A stretch of 64,000 nt of DNA. Source: Pyxidicoccus trucidator. GTDB lineage: Bacteria > Myxococcota > Myxococcia > Myxococcales > Myxococcaceae. The DNA lies in NCBI RefSeq assembly GCF_010894435.1, contig NZ_JAAIXZ010000008.1, positions 372,001 through 436,000 on the forward strand, read 5' to 3'. The translations under genes and the position numbers were made by a program. The notes under the pieces are model-generated. The model did no database searches and was not told the origin of the DNA. It worked only from the letters and a program-made list of their open reading frames with translations. This document shows, piece by piece, positions 54,685 through 64,000 of the stretch. Position 1 is the first letter of the stretch. Every line of letters begins with the position of its first letter.

Positions 54685-56790
54685 TCAGTGCGCCGCTTCC
54701 GAGGGGCTGAAGGGGGCGTCCCCGTGCGAGTGGGCCTTCGCGTGCTGGGCGACGAGGAACCGCCGCACGGCGCCGCGGGTGAGCAGCCCGCAGGTGGGAT
54801 TGCCCGGCGGGGTGCTGACGGGCAGTGCGTCCACGTCCTCCTGGTCCATGACGCGCAGGGCGTGGGCCAGGTCCGCATCGGGGGACAACAGGGGCAGCTT
54901 GTGGGCCAGGTCGCTGGCCACCAGCAGCGGGTAGACGGACTCGTCGCGCCACACCGCGCGCAGTTGCTCCACCTGAACGATGCCGTAGACGTGGCCGGCG
55001 GTGTCCAGCACGGGCAGGCTGCCCGCCTCGGAGGTGAGCAGCAGGTCCGTCAGCGCACGCAGCGGCGTCCCGGCGGGCACGGGGAGCACGTGTGCCATCA
55101 CCGCGCGCACGGGCGTGCCCTCCATCAGGTCCAGGTCGCTCTGCACCTTCGGCGACTTGCGCTCGGTGAGGTAGTGGCAGAGGGCGGAGGCGATGGTGCA
55201 CGTCACCATCAGCGGGAGGATGATGTCGTGGTTCCCACTCAGCTCGTAGAGCATCATCATCCCGGTGAGCGGGCCGCGGTTGAGCGCCGCCACGGCGCCG
55301 CCCATGCCCACCAGGGCGTAGGCGCCGCTGGGGCCGGTGCTGGCCGGGAAGAAGTAGTGCACCAGCGTGCCGAAGGCGCCGCCCGCCATGGCGCCGATGA
55401 CGGCCGCGGGGAAGAAGGTGCCGCCCGAGCCGCCCGAGCCGATGGTGAGCGCGGTGGCCACCAGCTTCAGCACGCACGCGGTGACGAGGAAGAGGAAGGG
55501 CAGCCGGCCCATGGCCGCCAGGTTGATGTAGTCGTGCCCGCTGCCCCACACCGTGGGGCTGAGGAAGGCCAGCAGGCCCGTGCACAGCCCGCCCAGGCCC
55601 GCGCGCATCGCCAGCGGTCGCCGGGCCAGCCAGGGCGACAGCCGCCCTCCGCCGCGCCCGTGGAAGTAGTGCTCCACCCCGTGCAGCAGCCGCACGAAGG
55701 CGAAGGCCAGCAGCCCGCAGCCGATGCCCAGCCCCGCGTACGCCACCACCTCGCCGCCGCTGACCAGCTCGTACGGGACGCGGCGCAGCATGGGAGACTC
55801 GCCCAGCACGCCCTGGCTCACCAGGGTGCCGGCCACGCTGGCCAGGATGATGGGCGAGAAGACGCGCAGCTCGAACTCGCGGAGGATGATTTCCATCGCG
55901 AACACCGCGCCGGCGATGGGGGCGTTGAAGGACGCGGAGATGCCCGCGCCCGCGCCGCAGGCCAGGAGGATGGACAGCTCCCTGCGGCTGAAGCCCAGCA
56001 CGCGGCCCACGCTGGAGGCGAACGCCGCGCCGCCATAGACGATGGGGCCCTCTCGCCCCGCCGAGCCGCCGCTGCCAATCGTTATCGCGGAGGCCAGCAG
56101 CTTCAGCACCCCGCGGTCCGCCGGCAGCACGTTGGCGCCGCTCTTCACCGCGCGGACCACCTCCGGCACGCCGTGGCCATGCGTCTCCGGCTTGTCGCGC
56201 AGCAGCCGGCCCACCGCCATGCCGCCCAGCGTGGGCGCCAGCAGCATCAACCACCAGGGCAGGTGCGGCAGCGTCTCCGGCAGGCTGTGCGAGTGGCCGA
56301 ACACGCTGTTGAGCGCGGCCAGCGCCACCAGCGGGTAGTAGAGCGCCAGCGCGCCCAGCGCCAGCAGCGCCAGCAGCTTGAGGCGGCGCTTCACCTCGTC
56401 GCGCGGGCCGCCCGGCTGGATGACCCGGGCCAGCACCAGCGCGCCCAGCGCCAGCGGCGTGCCGATGATGGCGTACTCCGGATGCCAGCCCGCCGTGGAG
56501 AACGCCTCCATGAGCGACTTGAGCTGGCCCCGGCGCAGCGTGTGCGTCAGCTCGGCGGCGCCGAAGGTGAGCCCGGTGAACAAGCCGATGAGGTTGGCGA
56601 AGATGCCGGCCGCCAGCCCGCTGTAGAGCCCCACCACCGCGCCCGCCACCGGCAGCACCGAGGGGCCTGGCAGCCGCAGCCGGTTGGAGGCCTGGAGCAG
56701 GTCGTGGAGCAGGCTGCTCAGCCTCGCACGCAGGCGGAGCCACAGCGCGCGCCGTCGCGCCGCGTCGGGTATGGGTCCCTCACCTTTCAT
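54685..56790 (-). CDS. ClC chloride channel/transporter with CBS domains
   Basis: A 701-residue ClC protein. The selectivity motifs are 'GSGGSAGREGP' (the Glu is the gating and proton-coupling residue), 'FNAPIAG' and 'GSGGTFFPAAVIG'; two antiparallel halves give about 16-18 helices (about 45-540). The C-terminus holds a pair of CBS domains (about 560-685; 'MAHVLPVPAGTPLRALTDLL', 'ALRVMDQEDVDALPVS'), which often bind adenine nucleotides. A His/Ser-rich tail ends it. ATG at 56790 follows GGGAG; a GTG four codons upstream is possible. The gating Glu is present, so Cl-/H+ exchange or a channel are both open. Confidence 0.95.
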   Translation of the reverse strand: MKGEGPIPDAARRRALWLRLRARLSSLLHDLLQASNRLRLPGPSVLPVAGAVVGLYSGLAAGIFANLIGLFTGLTFGAAELTHTLRRGQLKSLMEAFSTAGWHPEYAIIGTPLALGALVLARVIQPGGPRDEVKRRLKLLALLALGALALYYPLVALAALNSVFGHSHSLPETLPHLPWWLMLLAPTLGGMAVGRLLRDKPETHGHGVPEVVRAVKSGANVLPADRGVLKLLASAITIGSGGSAGREGPIVYGGAAFASSVGRVLGFSRRELSILLACGAGAGISASFNAPIAGAVFAMEIILREFELRVFSPIILASVAGTLVSQGVLGESPMLRRVPYELVSGGEVVAYAGLGIGCGLLAFAFVRLLHGVEHYFHGRGGGRLSPWLARRPLAMRAGLGGLCTGLLAFLSPTVWGSGHDYINLAAMGRLPFLFLVTACVLKLVATALTIGSGGSGGTFFPAAVIGAMAGGAFGTLVHYFFPASTGPSGAYALVGMGGAVAALNRGPLTGMMMLYELSGNHDIILPLMVTCTIASALCHYLTERKSPKVQSDLDLMEGTPVRAVMAHVLPVPAGTPLRALTDLLLTSEAGSLPVLDTAGHVYGIVQVEQLRAVWRDESVYPLLVASDLAHKLPLLSPDADLAHALRVMDQEDVDALPVSTPPGNPTCGLLTRGAVRRFLVAQHAKAHSHGDAPFSPSEAAH

Positions 56791-56985
56791 TGGGGCTCCC
56801 ACTAAACAGGTGTGAAGGTGGGCTTCAAGTGCCGTGAGCGGGTTGTCCGGCCGTCGGCACTCCGTCCCGGGCGCTCGGCGCGCGCCCGTCAGGGGAGCGG
56901 GCGGCCGTGCTACCTACGGAGGGCCGGAGGTGTAGGGACATCTGTGTGGCGGGACTCCGGCATCGCCACGCGAGAGGGGCTTCGC

Positions 56986-57423
56986 ATGCTCGCGCCAGGA
57001 GACGTGGCACCGGACTTCACCGTCCGGGACCACACCGGCCGGACGCACCGGCTGGCCGACTACCACGGGAAGAACGTGGTGCTGTGGTTCTACCCGAAGG
57101 CGGACACCCCGGGCTGCACGGCCGAGGGTTGTGGGTTCCGCGACCAGAAGAGTGAGTACGAGCAGAAGAACGCGGTGATTCTGGGAGTCAGCTTCGACAC
57201 GTTGGAGGAGAACAAGGCGTTCGCCGAGAAGTTCGGGTTCAACTTCCCGCTGCTGAGTGACACGGACCGGGCGCTGGGGCTCGCCTATGGCGCCTGCGAC
57301 GACGTGAAGTCGCCGAACGCGCGCCGGGTGGGCGTCATCATCGGTCCCGACGGGAAGGTGAAGGCGTGGTACCCGAAGGTGGACGCACGCGCCTTCCCCC
57401 AGGAGGCGCTGAAGCAGCTGTGA
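56986..57423 (+). CDS. bcp: Peroxiredoxin, BCP/PrxQ type
   Basis: A 145-residue thiol peroxidase. 'LAPGDVAPDFTVRDHTGR' starts the fold, and 'KADTPGCTAEGCGFRDQ' contains the peroxidatic Cys and a resolving Cys five residues later, the atypical 2-Cys PrxQ arrangement. It reduces peroxides with thioredoxin. GAGGGG stands six bases before the ATG at 56986; an in-frame extension upstream has no family resemblance. It is a useful ordinary-Cys comparison for the UGA-containing peroxiredoxin at 36744. Confidence 0.93.
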   Translation: MLAPGDVAPDFTVRDHTGRTHRLADYHGKNVVLWFYPKADTPGCTAEGCGFRDQKSEYEQKNAVILGVSFDTLEENKAFAEKFGFNFPLLSDTDRALGLAYGACDDVKSPNARRVGVIIGPDGKVKAWYPKVDARAFPQEALKQL

Positions 57424-57491
57424 AGCCGTGAATGCCGTACCCGTGACACCGGGGCGCGTCCGGCTTCAACTCCGGGCGCGCCCGGGTCTCC

Positions 57492-58235
57492 TCACGACTT
57501 CGGGGCCAGCGCCACCGCCGCCGCGCCACGCACCGGCCCTCGGGTCTCCTGGAGCACGGCGACAGCGCGCAGCGACGGCCGCTTCCAGCCCGCCGCGAGC
57601 GGCACGCGCGCCTCCGCCACGTAGCCGCCCTCCGGGGCCGCCCTGGGCGCGGGCAGCGTCACCTGGGCGCGTACCACCGCCGCGTGCTCCAGCGTACGGC
57701 CGGAGTTCTCCCCTCGCGTCACCCGGGAGGACAGCCCCTCCTCCGTGAGCGCGGCCCACAGCTCGGTGCCCGCCGGGGGCGCGGCGTCGAGCCGCACGGT
57801 GAGCACCGCGGCGTCCCCCTCCACGCGGGCACTGACGCGCAGGGGCACCTTCGCCCGCTTCGCCGAGGAGGCCGCCTGCTCTCGCGCCTTTGCCTCGTCC
57901 CCCACGAAGCTCCGCTCCCCATCCACCACCATCTGCGGCGTGTAGACGCGGTTGTCGTCCCCATGGAGCGCGTAGCGCCGCTGCCGCGCGCTGAAGGCCG
58001 GCGAGGCGTACGCGTCCTTCCACCCCAGGTCGTCCCAGTAGTCCACGTGGAAGCCCAGGGGGATGAGCTCCACGCCCTCCAGCGGCTGGGCGCGGGCGAG
58101 CCGCGACAGGGCGGCGTCGGCGGGCGGGCAGCTCGAGCAGCCCTCGGAGGTGTACAGCTCCACCACGACGGGCGTGCGCGCGGCGGGTGTGGCGGTGAGC
58201 AGCAGCAGCGGCAGGGCGAGGAGCGCGGAGGTCAT
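57492..58235 (-). CDS. DUF1223 thioredoxin-like exported protein
   Basis: A 247-residue protein with a signal peptide (about 1-19). 'VVELYTSEGCSSCPPADAAL' is the DUF1223 signature, a thioredoxin-like fold with a CxxC. 'YTPQMVVDGERSFVG' follows. DUF1223 members are secreted or periplasmic and of unknown function; a redox role is plausible. It lies 72 bases downstream of the anti-sigma gene on the same strand, so it may belong to that regulon. Confidence 0.9.
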   Translation of the reverse strand: MTSALLALPLLLLTATPAARTPVVVELYTSEGCSSCPPADAALSRLARAQPLEGVELIPLGFHVDYWDDLGWKDAYASPAFSARQRRYALHGDDNRVYTPQMVVDGERSFVGDEAKAREQAASSAKRAKVPLRVSARVEGDAAVLTVRLDAAPPAGTELWAALTEEGLSSRVTRGENSGRTLEHAAVVRAQVTLPAPRAAPEGGYVAEARVPLAAGWKRPSLRAVAVLQETRGPVRGAAAVALAPKS

Positions 58236-58307
58236 GTCCCGTCTACGCCCCCTCTCGGTCCGGGGTTACACCGCGCGGCCGTCCCCGCCCGCCTGGCCGC
58301 TGGCCCT

Positions 58308-59069
58308 TCAGGGGGCGTAGCTGCGGGTGGGCAGGCGCGAGCGCACCAGCACCGCCACCCCCGCCAGCACCAGCCACGGGAGGACGTGGGCGGACAGCAG
58401 GTGGCTCACCGTCCCGTCCGGGCAGTGCAGGTGGAGGATGAGCAGGCTCACCCCCGCGGCGGACAGGCCCGCGGCCAGCGCGCGCACGGGCTGGAAGGCG
58501 GAGCGGCACAGCAGCACCAGGGCGGCGGCCAGCGGCAGCACGGACAGCACCACCTCCGAGCCCATGCACCCCATCATCCCGCGCATGGGCGGCCGTATCT
58601 GGAGCCCCGAGCCGCCCAGCACCTGCGCCGCGGCGATGCCCACCGCCGCCAGGGCCACCAGTCCCCACGGCAGCCGCCGCCGCGTCGGAGCCAGCGCCGC
58701 GAAGGCGCCTCCGCCCACCAGCACCAGCGTGAGCAGTGCCACGCCGGCCACCACCATGGGCGAGGCGAGGTTGCCCACCAGCCGCCCGTCCCGGCCGAAC
58801 CAGGCCAGCCCCGCGACCAGCACCACGGTGTAGACGGCCAGCAGCACCAGCAGCTCGCGCCACCACGGCGTCGGCTTCGGGTGCGCGGTCAGCTCCTTCA
58901 GGGCCTGCTCGCGCGCGGCATCCAGCCTGGGAGCCGGCACCGCACCCCCCAGCACGTCAAAGCCACCGACGAGGCTCTGGCAGTCCTCACACGAGGCCAC
59001 ATGCGAGGCCAGCTCCGCGGGCAGCGGTCCCCCCAGTGAGTCCATCACCCGAGAGCACTCCGGCTTCAT
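58308..59069 (-). CDS. Membrane anti-sigma factor, zinc-finger and six-helix type
   Basis: A 253-residue protein. The N-terminal cytosolic zinc-binding anti-sigma motif is 'HVASCEDCQS' (HxxxCxxC) at about 23-32. About six transmembrane helices follow (about 75-245), like DUF1109/NrsF anti-sigma proteins. Its ATG overlaps the stop of the ECF sigma gene by four bases (ATGA), which is the usual coupling for holding the sigma factor inactive until a signal arrives. The signal is unknown; Cys and Met in 'MMGCMG' could sense oxidants or metals. Confidence 0.88.
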   Translation of the reverse strand: MKPECSRVMDSLGGPLPAELASHVASCEDCQSLVGGFDVLGGAVPAPRLDAAREQALKELTAHPKPTPWWRELLVLLAVYTVVLVAGLAWFGRDGRLVGNLASPMVVAGVALLTLVLVGGGAFAALAPTRRRLPWGLVALAAVGIAAAQVLGGSGLQIRPPMRGMMGCMGSEVVLSVLPLAAALVLLCRSAFQPVRALAAGLSAAGVSLLILHLHCPDGTVSHLLSAHVLPWLVLAGVAVLVRSRLPTRSYAP

Positions 59070-59695
59070 TCCTGGGTCTCCTGATGCAGGGCGGTGAGCA
59101 GCTCACGCAGGCGCGCGTAGCCACGGTGGGCCCGGACCTTCACCGCGCTCTCGGTGAGGCCCATGGCGTCGGCGACTTCCGCGAAGCTCATTCCCTCGAA
59201 GCGGTGCAGGAGGATGGGGATGCGCTGCCCTTCCGGGAGCTGGGCCAGGGCGCGCTGCACGGCCAGCTCCAGCCCGCTGTCCCGGGGGGCCGGGGTGTCC
59301 GCGGGGACGCTCACGGGCAGCTCGCCCTCGGGCGTCAGCTCCTCGGGACGCCGGCCCCGGCGCTGGGAGTCCCGCGCCGCGTTGGTGGCGATGGCGTAGA
59401 GCCACGGCTTGAAGCGCGAGCCGGCCTGGAAGCGGCCCCGGGCGCGCACCAGCGACAGGAAGGTGAGCTGGACCAGGTCCTCGGCCGTGGCGGGGCTGCC
59501 CGTCAGCCGGGTGAGGTAGCCGTGCACGGGGCGGGCGTAGCGCTGGAAGAGCGCGTCGAACGCCGTGGAATCCCCCTCGCAGAACCGCGCCATCAGCACC
59601 TCGTCGGACCGGGCCCCGACAGAGTCTCGGGCCGGGTCTTCTCCGGTACGCAGGGGCGAGGCTCCGGGTTTCAGCGAGGAGGGCGGCAGGGGCAC
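59066..59695 (-). CDS. ECF RNA polymerase sigma factor
   Basis: A 209-residue sigma-70 family protein. Region 2 is 'FDALFQRYARPVHGYLTRLTG' with 'AEDLVQLTFLSLVRARGRF', and 'PWLYAIATNAARDSQRR' ends it. Region 4 is 'MSFAEVADAMGLTESAVKVRAHRGYARLRELL'-like at about 165-197. A charged linker of about 35 residues joins them. The start is GTG at 59695; an ATG 34 codons in ('MARFCEG') is possible and would leave the sigma fold intact. Coupled to the membrane anti-sigma gene, it probably controls itself, the anti-sigma gene and perhaps the DUF1223 gene. Confidence 0.92.
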   Translation of the reverse strand: MPLPPSSLKPGASPLRTGEDPARDSVGARSDEVLMARFCEGDSTAFDALFQRYARPVHGYLTRLTGSPATAEDLVQLTFLSLVRARGRFQAGSRFKPWLYAIATNAARDSQRRGRRPEELTPEGELPVSVPADTPAPRDSGLELAVQRALAQLPEGQRIPILLHRFEGMSFAEVADAMGLTESAVKVRAHRGYARLRELLTALHQETQE

Positions 59696-59708
59696 GCGCG
59701 GAGGACTG

Positions 59709-59735
59709 TACCCCGGCCGGACCTTGGCCGGGGTA
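59709..59735 (-). terminator. Hairpin after the desaturase gene
   Basis: A perfect 10-bp stem TACCCCGGCC/GGCCGGGGTA (59709-59718 with 59726-59735) with a 7-base loop. On the minus strand it lies past the desaturase stop and just upstream of the sigma-factor start. It may end the first transcript or act in control of the second; it has no T-run. Confidence 0.5.
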
Positions 59736-59753
59736 TTCCGGTTTGACCCCGGG

Positions 59754-60899
<1,146 letters not shown>

Positions 60900-60906
60900 G
60901 CCTCTG

Positions 60907-62340
60907 TCAGGACACGGCGGAATGCCTCAGCTCTGTCAGCCAGGCCTCGAAGTCCGCGTTCCCATGCAGGGGCGCCAGGTCCGCGTCCGAGGCGGCATAG
61001 GCCCCGTCGCTGAACCCCAGCTCCGTGGCGCGGCGCAGCATCCGCATCGCGTCGGGCGCGTTGCGCGCGCGGGCGAAAGCACACGCCGCGTCATAGGCGA
61101 TGGTGGGGCTGGGCGTGTGGCGGAGCGCCGCCTCGCCCACCGCGGCGGCCTCGGAGTAGGCGCCGCGGATGAAGAGGACGCGCTCCGCGCAGGTGTAGGC
61201 CGCCGCCGGGTCCAGCCCCGGCAGCTTCAGCGCCTCCGGCTCGCGGCCCAGGCGGATGAGGGTGCCGGCGTACTCGTGCAGCACCGTGCGGTCCGACGAC
61301 ACCTGCCAGGCCTGCTTCCACCACTCCACGGCGCGCGCGTCGTCGCCCACCAGCGAGAAGGCCGCCGCCACCGCGTGCGGCTCCACCGGCAGGCCCTGCA
61401 CCTGGGAGAAGTGGTCCAGCGCGGGCCGCCCCTGACCCTCCTTCAGCGCCACCCACCCGAGCAGGTGGTGCGCATGGCTCGCGAGCGCCTGCGTGAGGCC
61501 CTCTTCCGTCTCCAGCACCTGGGCGCTCAGCCGCCGCGCGTCGTCCAGGCGGCCCGCGTCGAGCGCCGCCTTCGCCTCGCGCAGCTTGTCCGCCAGAGGC
61601 CCCTGCAGCTTCGTGGCCTCGCGGGCCTTGTCGCCGCCGCGCATGGCCTCCGCCACCACGCGGAAGGCCCGCACGCCGTACATGCCGAAGATGATGGTGA
61701 AGAGCATGGAGCCCGTCTTCAGGCCGAACACCACGGCGGCCACGCACACCAGCAGGGCCAGCCCCTGCGCCAGGACGAAGCCGCGTCGCGGGCCGAACAT
61801 CCGGGTCGCCAGGGTGGCGGTGATGTGCCCTCCATCCAGCGGCAGCACCGGCAGCATGTTGAGCACCGCCCAGAAGAGGTTGGCCACCATGAAGGTGAAC
61901 AGGAAGAAGTCGAGCGCGGGCGAGCGGCCCTTGAGCAGGAGGTAGCCCACCCCGCTGGCCACCCCCAGCATCAGCCCGAAGAAGGGCCCGGCCGCGGTGA
62001 TGAGCAGGTTGCGCTTCCACGGCAGGGGACCGGGCTGGTCATTGGGCAGCGTGTGGCCGCCCATCCAGACGAGGGCAATGCTCGGCCGGTAGCCGAACAG
62101 CCGGCTGGCCAGGGCATGGCCCAGCTCGTGGATGAGCACGGACACGAAGACGATGAGCATCCACGACAGGATGTAGACGACCATCGCGCTGGCGTGGCCG
62201 AGCGCGGGCGCCCCCTCCACCTGACGGAACGGCCAGCCTCCCTGGGCTCCGGCGATGGAGGTCCAGGCAATCATGGCGGACACCAGCAGGTGGCTGGGGT
62301 GGACTTCGATGGGAATGCTCCCAAGCCTGAAGCGGAACAT
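60907..62340 (-). CDS. Site-2-type (M50) metalloprotease with C-terminal TPR-like domain
   Basis: A 477-residue membrane protease. The zinc motif HELGH is at about 71-75 and 'VLPLDGGH' at about 165-172, giving the rest of the active site. About six helices (about 15-235) form the core. The last 240 residues are soluble helical repeats ('ALDAGRLDDARRLSAQVLE', 'GRPALDHFSQVQGL') that may hold substrates or partners. Such proteases cut anti-sigma or other membrane proteins within the bilayer. The desaturase gene follows seven bases later, so one operon is likely. Confidence 0.92.
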   Translation of the reverse strand: MFRFRLGSIPIEVHPSHLLVSAMIAWTSIAGAQGGWPFRQVEGAPALGHASAMVVYILSWMLIVFVSVLIHELGHALASRLFGYRPSIALVWMGGHTLPNDQPGPLPWKRNLLITAAGPFFGLMLGVASGVGYLLLKGRSPALDFFLFTFMVANLFWAVLNMLPVLPLDGGHITATLATRMFGPRRGFVLAQGLALLVCVAAVVFGLKTGSMLFTIIFGMYGVRAFRVVAEAMRGGDKAREATKLQGPLADKLREAKAALDAGRLDDARRLSAQVLETEEGLTQALASHAHHLLGWVALKEGQGRPALDHFSQVQGLPVEPHAVAAAFSLVGDDARAVEWWKQAWQVSSDRTVLHEYAGTLIRLGREPEALKLPGLDPAAAYTCAERVLFIRGAYSEAAAVGEAALRHTPSPTIAYDAACAFARARNAPDAMRMLRRATELGFSDGAYAASDADLAPLHGNADFEAWLTELRHSAVS

Positions 62341-62434
62341 GGCGACGGACCTTAACCGTTAGGCCCTGGTCGCGCAGGCTGTTGCGCACGTGTCCTGCAA
62401 GCTCCCGGTCAATCCGCTAGGTTCCCCGCCCTTC

Positions 62435-63448
62435 ATGCCGCAGCTCGGTCCCTTCTCCCTGCCGAACCCCTACATCCTGGCCCCCATGGCCGGGGTGAGC
62501 GAGATGCCCTTCCGCGTCATCGCCTTCCGCCTGGGCGCCGCCCTCTGCCCCACGGAGCTCGTCAGCTCCCAGGGGCTGATGCGGGCCAACCAGCGCACGC
62601 TGAAATACCTGCGCTACGACGCCGGGGTGGAGCGGCCCTATTCGCTGCAAATCTACGGCGGCGAGCCCGAGGCCATGGCCCTCGCCGCCCAGGTGGGCAA
62701 GGCGTCCGGCGCGCAAATCATCGACATCAACATGGGCTGCCCGGTGAAGAAGGTGACGAAGAACGGCTCCGGCAGCGCGCTCCTCTGTGACGTGCCCCGC
62801 GCGGCCGACATCGTCCGGGCCATTCGCGAGGCCACCGGGCTGCCCGTCACCTGCAAGATTCGCTCGGGCTGGGACGCGAAGAGTCGCAACTACCTCCAGA
62901 TGGCCGCCGCCCTCCAGGAGGCCGGCTGCGCCGCGCTCGCCATCCACCCCCGCACCCGCGAGCAGGGCTACTCGGGCCAGGCGGACTGGGGCGTCATCGC
63001 CGACCTGAAGCGCCACTTCCCGGAGCTGCCCATCATCGGCAACGGGGACGTGAAGACGCCCGCGGACGCGCTGCGCATGCAGGAGACCACCGGCTGCGAC
63101 TTCGTGATGATTGGCCGTGCCGCGCTCGGCAACCCGTGGATATTCCGCGAGCTGCTGGGCGGCCCGCCCGCCACCCCGGAGGAGCGCTGCGCCCTGGTGC
63201 TGGAGCACCTGCGCGCGCACCTGGACTTCATGGGGGACCCGCTGGGCGCCGTGCGCTCCTTCCGCAAGCAGCTGGCGTGGTACGCCCACGGGCTGTACGG
63301 GGCCGCCGCCTTCCGCGCGGAGGTGAACGCGCTGGATTTGCCCTCGGCCGTGGAGGACTCCGTGCGCCGCTTCTTCGCCGCCGCCAACGCGGACCTCGAG
63401 GGCCCCGGCGAGGAGCAGGACGTGGACTACCGCGCGGCGCTCGGCTGA
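62435..63448 (+). CDS. dusB: tRNA-dihydrouridine synthase
   Basis: A 337-residue FMN-dependent TIM-barrel enzyme that reduces uridine to dihydrouridine in tRNA. 'LAPMAGVSEMPFRVIA' begins the barrel, the catalytic Cys is in 'INMGCPVKKVT', 'AIHPRTREQGYSGQADW' binds flavin and tRNA, and 'IIGNGDVKTP' and 'MIGRAALGNPW' hold the FMN phosphate. The C-terminal helical domain binds tRNA. The ATG at 62435 fits the family N-terminus; no ribosome-binding site is seen ('cccgcccttc'), so the message may be leaderless. The DusB subgroup is likely but not proved. Confidence 0.95.
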   Translation: MPQLGPFSLPNPYILAPMAGVSEMPFRVIAFRLGAALCPTELVSSQGLMRANQRTLKYLRYDAGVERPYSLQIYGGEPEAMALAAQVGKASGAQIIDINMGCPVKKVTKNGSGSALLCDVPRAADIVRAIREATGLPVTCKIRSGWDAKSRNYLQMAAALQEAGCAALAIHPRTREQGYSGQADWGVIADLKRHFPELPIIGNGDVKTPADALRMQETTGCDFVMIGRAALGNPWIFRELLGGPPATPEERCALVLEHLRAHLDFMGDPLGAVRSFRKQLAWYAHGLYGAAAFRAEVNALDLPSAVEDSVRRFFAAANADLEGPGEEQDVDYRAALG

Positions 63449-63473
63449 GCGCCCCGGGCCTCACGGAAGAAGA

Positions 63474-63512
63474 GAAGGCGCGGCCCCTCTATAAGGAGGG
63501 TGCCGCGCCTTC
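63474..63512. terminator. Long hairpin between convergent genes
   Basis: A perfect 11-bp stem GAAGGCGCGGC/GCCGCGCCTTC (63474-63484 with 63502-63512) encloses a second stem CCCTC/GAGGG (63485-63489 with 63496-63500) with loop TATAAG and one bulged T. It lies between the stops of dusB and the opposing protease gene, so it probably serves both strands. Confidence 0.7.
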
Positions 63513-63542
63513 GCGCTTCAGACGGCTACGACAGCGCCGGGA

Positions 63543-64000
63543 CTACAGCGCCGGCTTGTACGTGGAGACGGCCCACGCCATGCGCGTCACCTGGCCCGCC
63601 GTGAAGGCGTTCATGCAGGCGTCGTCGGTGTAGTCCATGAAGTTGTAGATGGGGTCCGCGCCGGCGCCGGAGCAGGTGTCGCGGCCCGCCGGGCAGCCGA
63701 AGGCGGCGGAGGCCTCGGCCGGGGTGTCATCCACGGAGTCGCCAGGGGCGGCGCAGCCGCCCTGGAACGTGTGGTACAGGCCCAGGTAGTGGCCGACCTC
63801 GTGCGTCGCCGTGTCGCCCAGGTTGTACGGGGCCGCGCTGCCGCCGGGCAGCGAGCTGTGCAGGAGCACCACGCCGTGCTGCTTGTTGCTCGCCGCGTAG
63901 GACCACGGGAAGGTGGCCCAGCCCAGCAGGCCCTGGCCCGGGGCCGCGGTGTAGATGTTCAGCGTCGTGGTCGGGTCCTTCGCCAGCGCCGTCTTCGCGT
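63543..64000 (-). CDS. Secreted M43 (pappalysin-like) zinc metalloprotease, C-terminal part
   Basis: The last 152 codons of a protease whose start lies beyond the window. The zinc motif HExxHxxGxxH is complete in 'HEVGHYLGLYH', and the Met-turn is in 'NFMDYTDDACM'. 'LNIYTAAPGQGLLGWATFPW' upstream is typical of the M43B group (ulilysin/PAPP-A like). Cys pairs ('GGCAAPGDSVDDTP', 'FGCPAGRDTC') fit a secreted protein. It ends soon after the last conserved helix, with no MYXO-CTERM signal, so release to the medium is likely. Predatory or nutritional proteolysis is inferred. Confidence 0.9.
   Translation of the reverse strand, partial: AKTALAKDPTTTLNIYTAAPGQGLLGWATFPWSYAASNKQHGVVLLHSSLPGGSAAPYNLGDTATHEVGHYLGLYHTFQGGCAAPGDSVDDTPAEASAAFGCPAGRDTCSGAGADPIYNFMDYTDDACMNAFTAGQVTRMAWAVSTYKPAL

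Noticed and set aside
54602..56743. Extension of the helical-repeat protein to about 1900 residues
   Set aside because: The extra frame lies fully under the ClC gene, whose motifs are certain; the coding pattern switches at 54601.
54652..56805. A 717-codon frame antisense to the ClC gene
   Set aside because: Shadow; low-complexity His/Gln/Arg/Gly protein without motif.

Overview
The window is about 70% GC, with dense coding, strong third-position GC and several GTG/TTG starts. Gene content points to a myxobacterium of the Myxococcaceae (Myxococcus, Corallococcus or Pyxidicoccus type): a MYXO-CTERM anchored surface protein, TPR-fused Ser/Thr kinases, hybrid histidine kinases with degenerate receivers, many lipoproteins and a secreted pappalysin-like protease. 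I see no rRNA, tRNA, CRISPR array, insertion sequence or integrase, so this looks like ordinary chromosome with a few accessory patches.

Layout. 0-9 kb: the end of maiA plus hpd (tyrosine/homogentisate breakdown), a chromate transporter, a lipoprotein, a YgfZ-like folate protein, a cupin/VKOR-DsbA/SUI1 operon and an NAD-type isocitrate dehydrogenase. 9-18 kb: a DUF2270 membrane protein, a hybrid histidine kinase, a NIPSNAP lipoprotein facing a MocR regulator, a TPR protein, a DUF4230 protein and a 2OG-Fe(II) oxygenase. 18-23 kb: an XRE-cupin regulator facing an SDR/queA-like operon across matched palindromes, a zinc alcohol dehydrogenase and a Ppx/GppA phosphatase. 23-24.5 kb: a polymorphic-toxin-like pair, namely a frameshifted VRR-NUC-type nuclease lipoprotein overlapping a DUF3396 immunity gene. 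24.6-35 kb: a phospholipase D, two Ser/Thr kinases, QueF, a histidine kinase with a pseudo-receiver, a YdjC-type deacetylase, an esterase and a small Cys-rich secreted protein.

35-42 kb: an SsnA-like amidohydrolase is followed by a peroxiredoxin whose peroxidatic Cys codon is an in-frame TGA with a SECIS-like hairpin just downstream. This is a probable unannotated selenoprotein and the most interesting signal in the window. Next come a sugar-type ABC transporter without its ATPase gene and a UDP-glucuronate decarboxylase. 42-51 kb: an extracellular block with a subtilisin-like protease carrying two nearly identical PA14 domains, an X25/Ig-repeat surface protein and an exported CHAT-TPR protease. 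51-64 kb: a 1186-residue helical-repeat protein downstream of a ClC channel, a BCP peroxiredoxin, an ECF sigma/anti-sigma pair with a DUF1223 gene, a site-2 protease next to an acyl-CoA desaturase, dusB and the end of an M43 protease.

Most assignments rest on motifs and family recall, because no search could be run. Start codons are chosen from ribosome-binding sites, overlaps and family N-termini, and ambiguous ones are noted.
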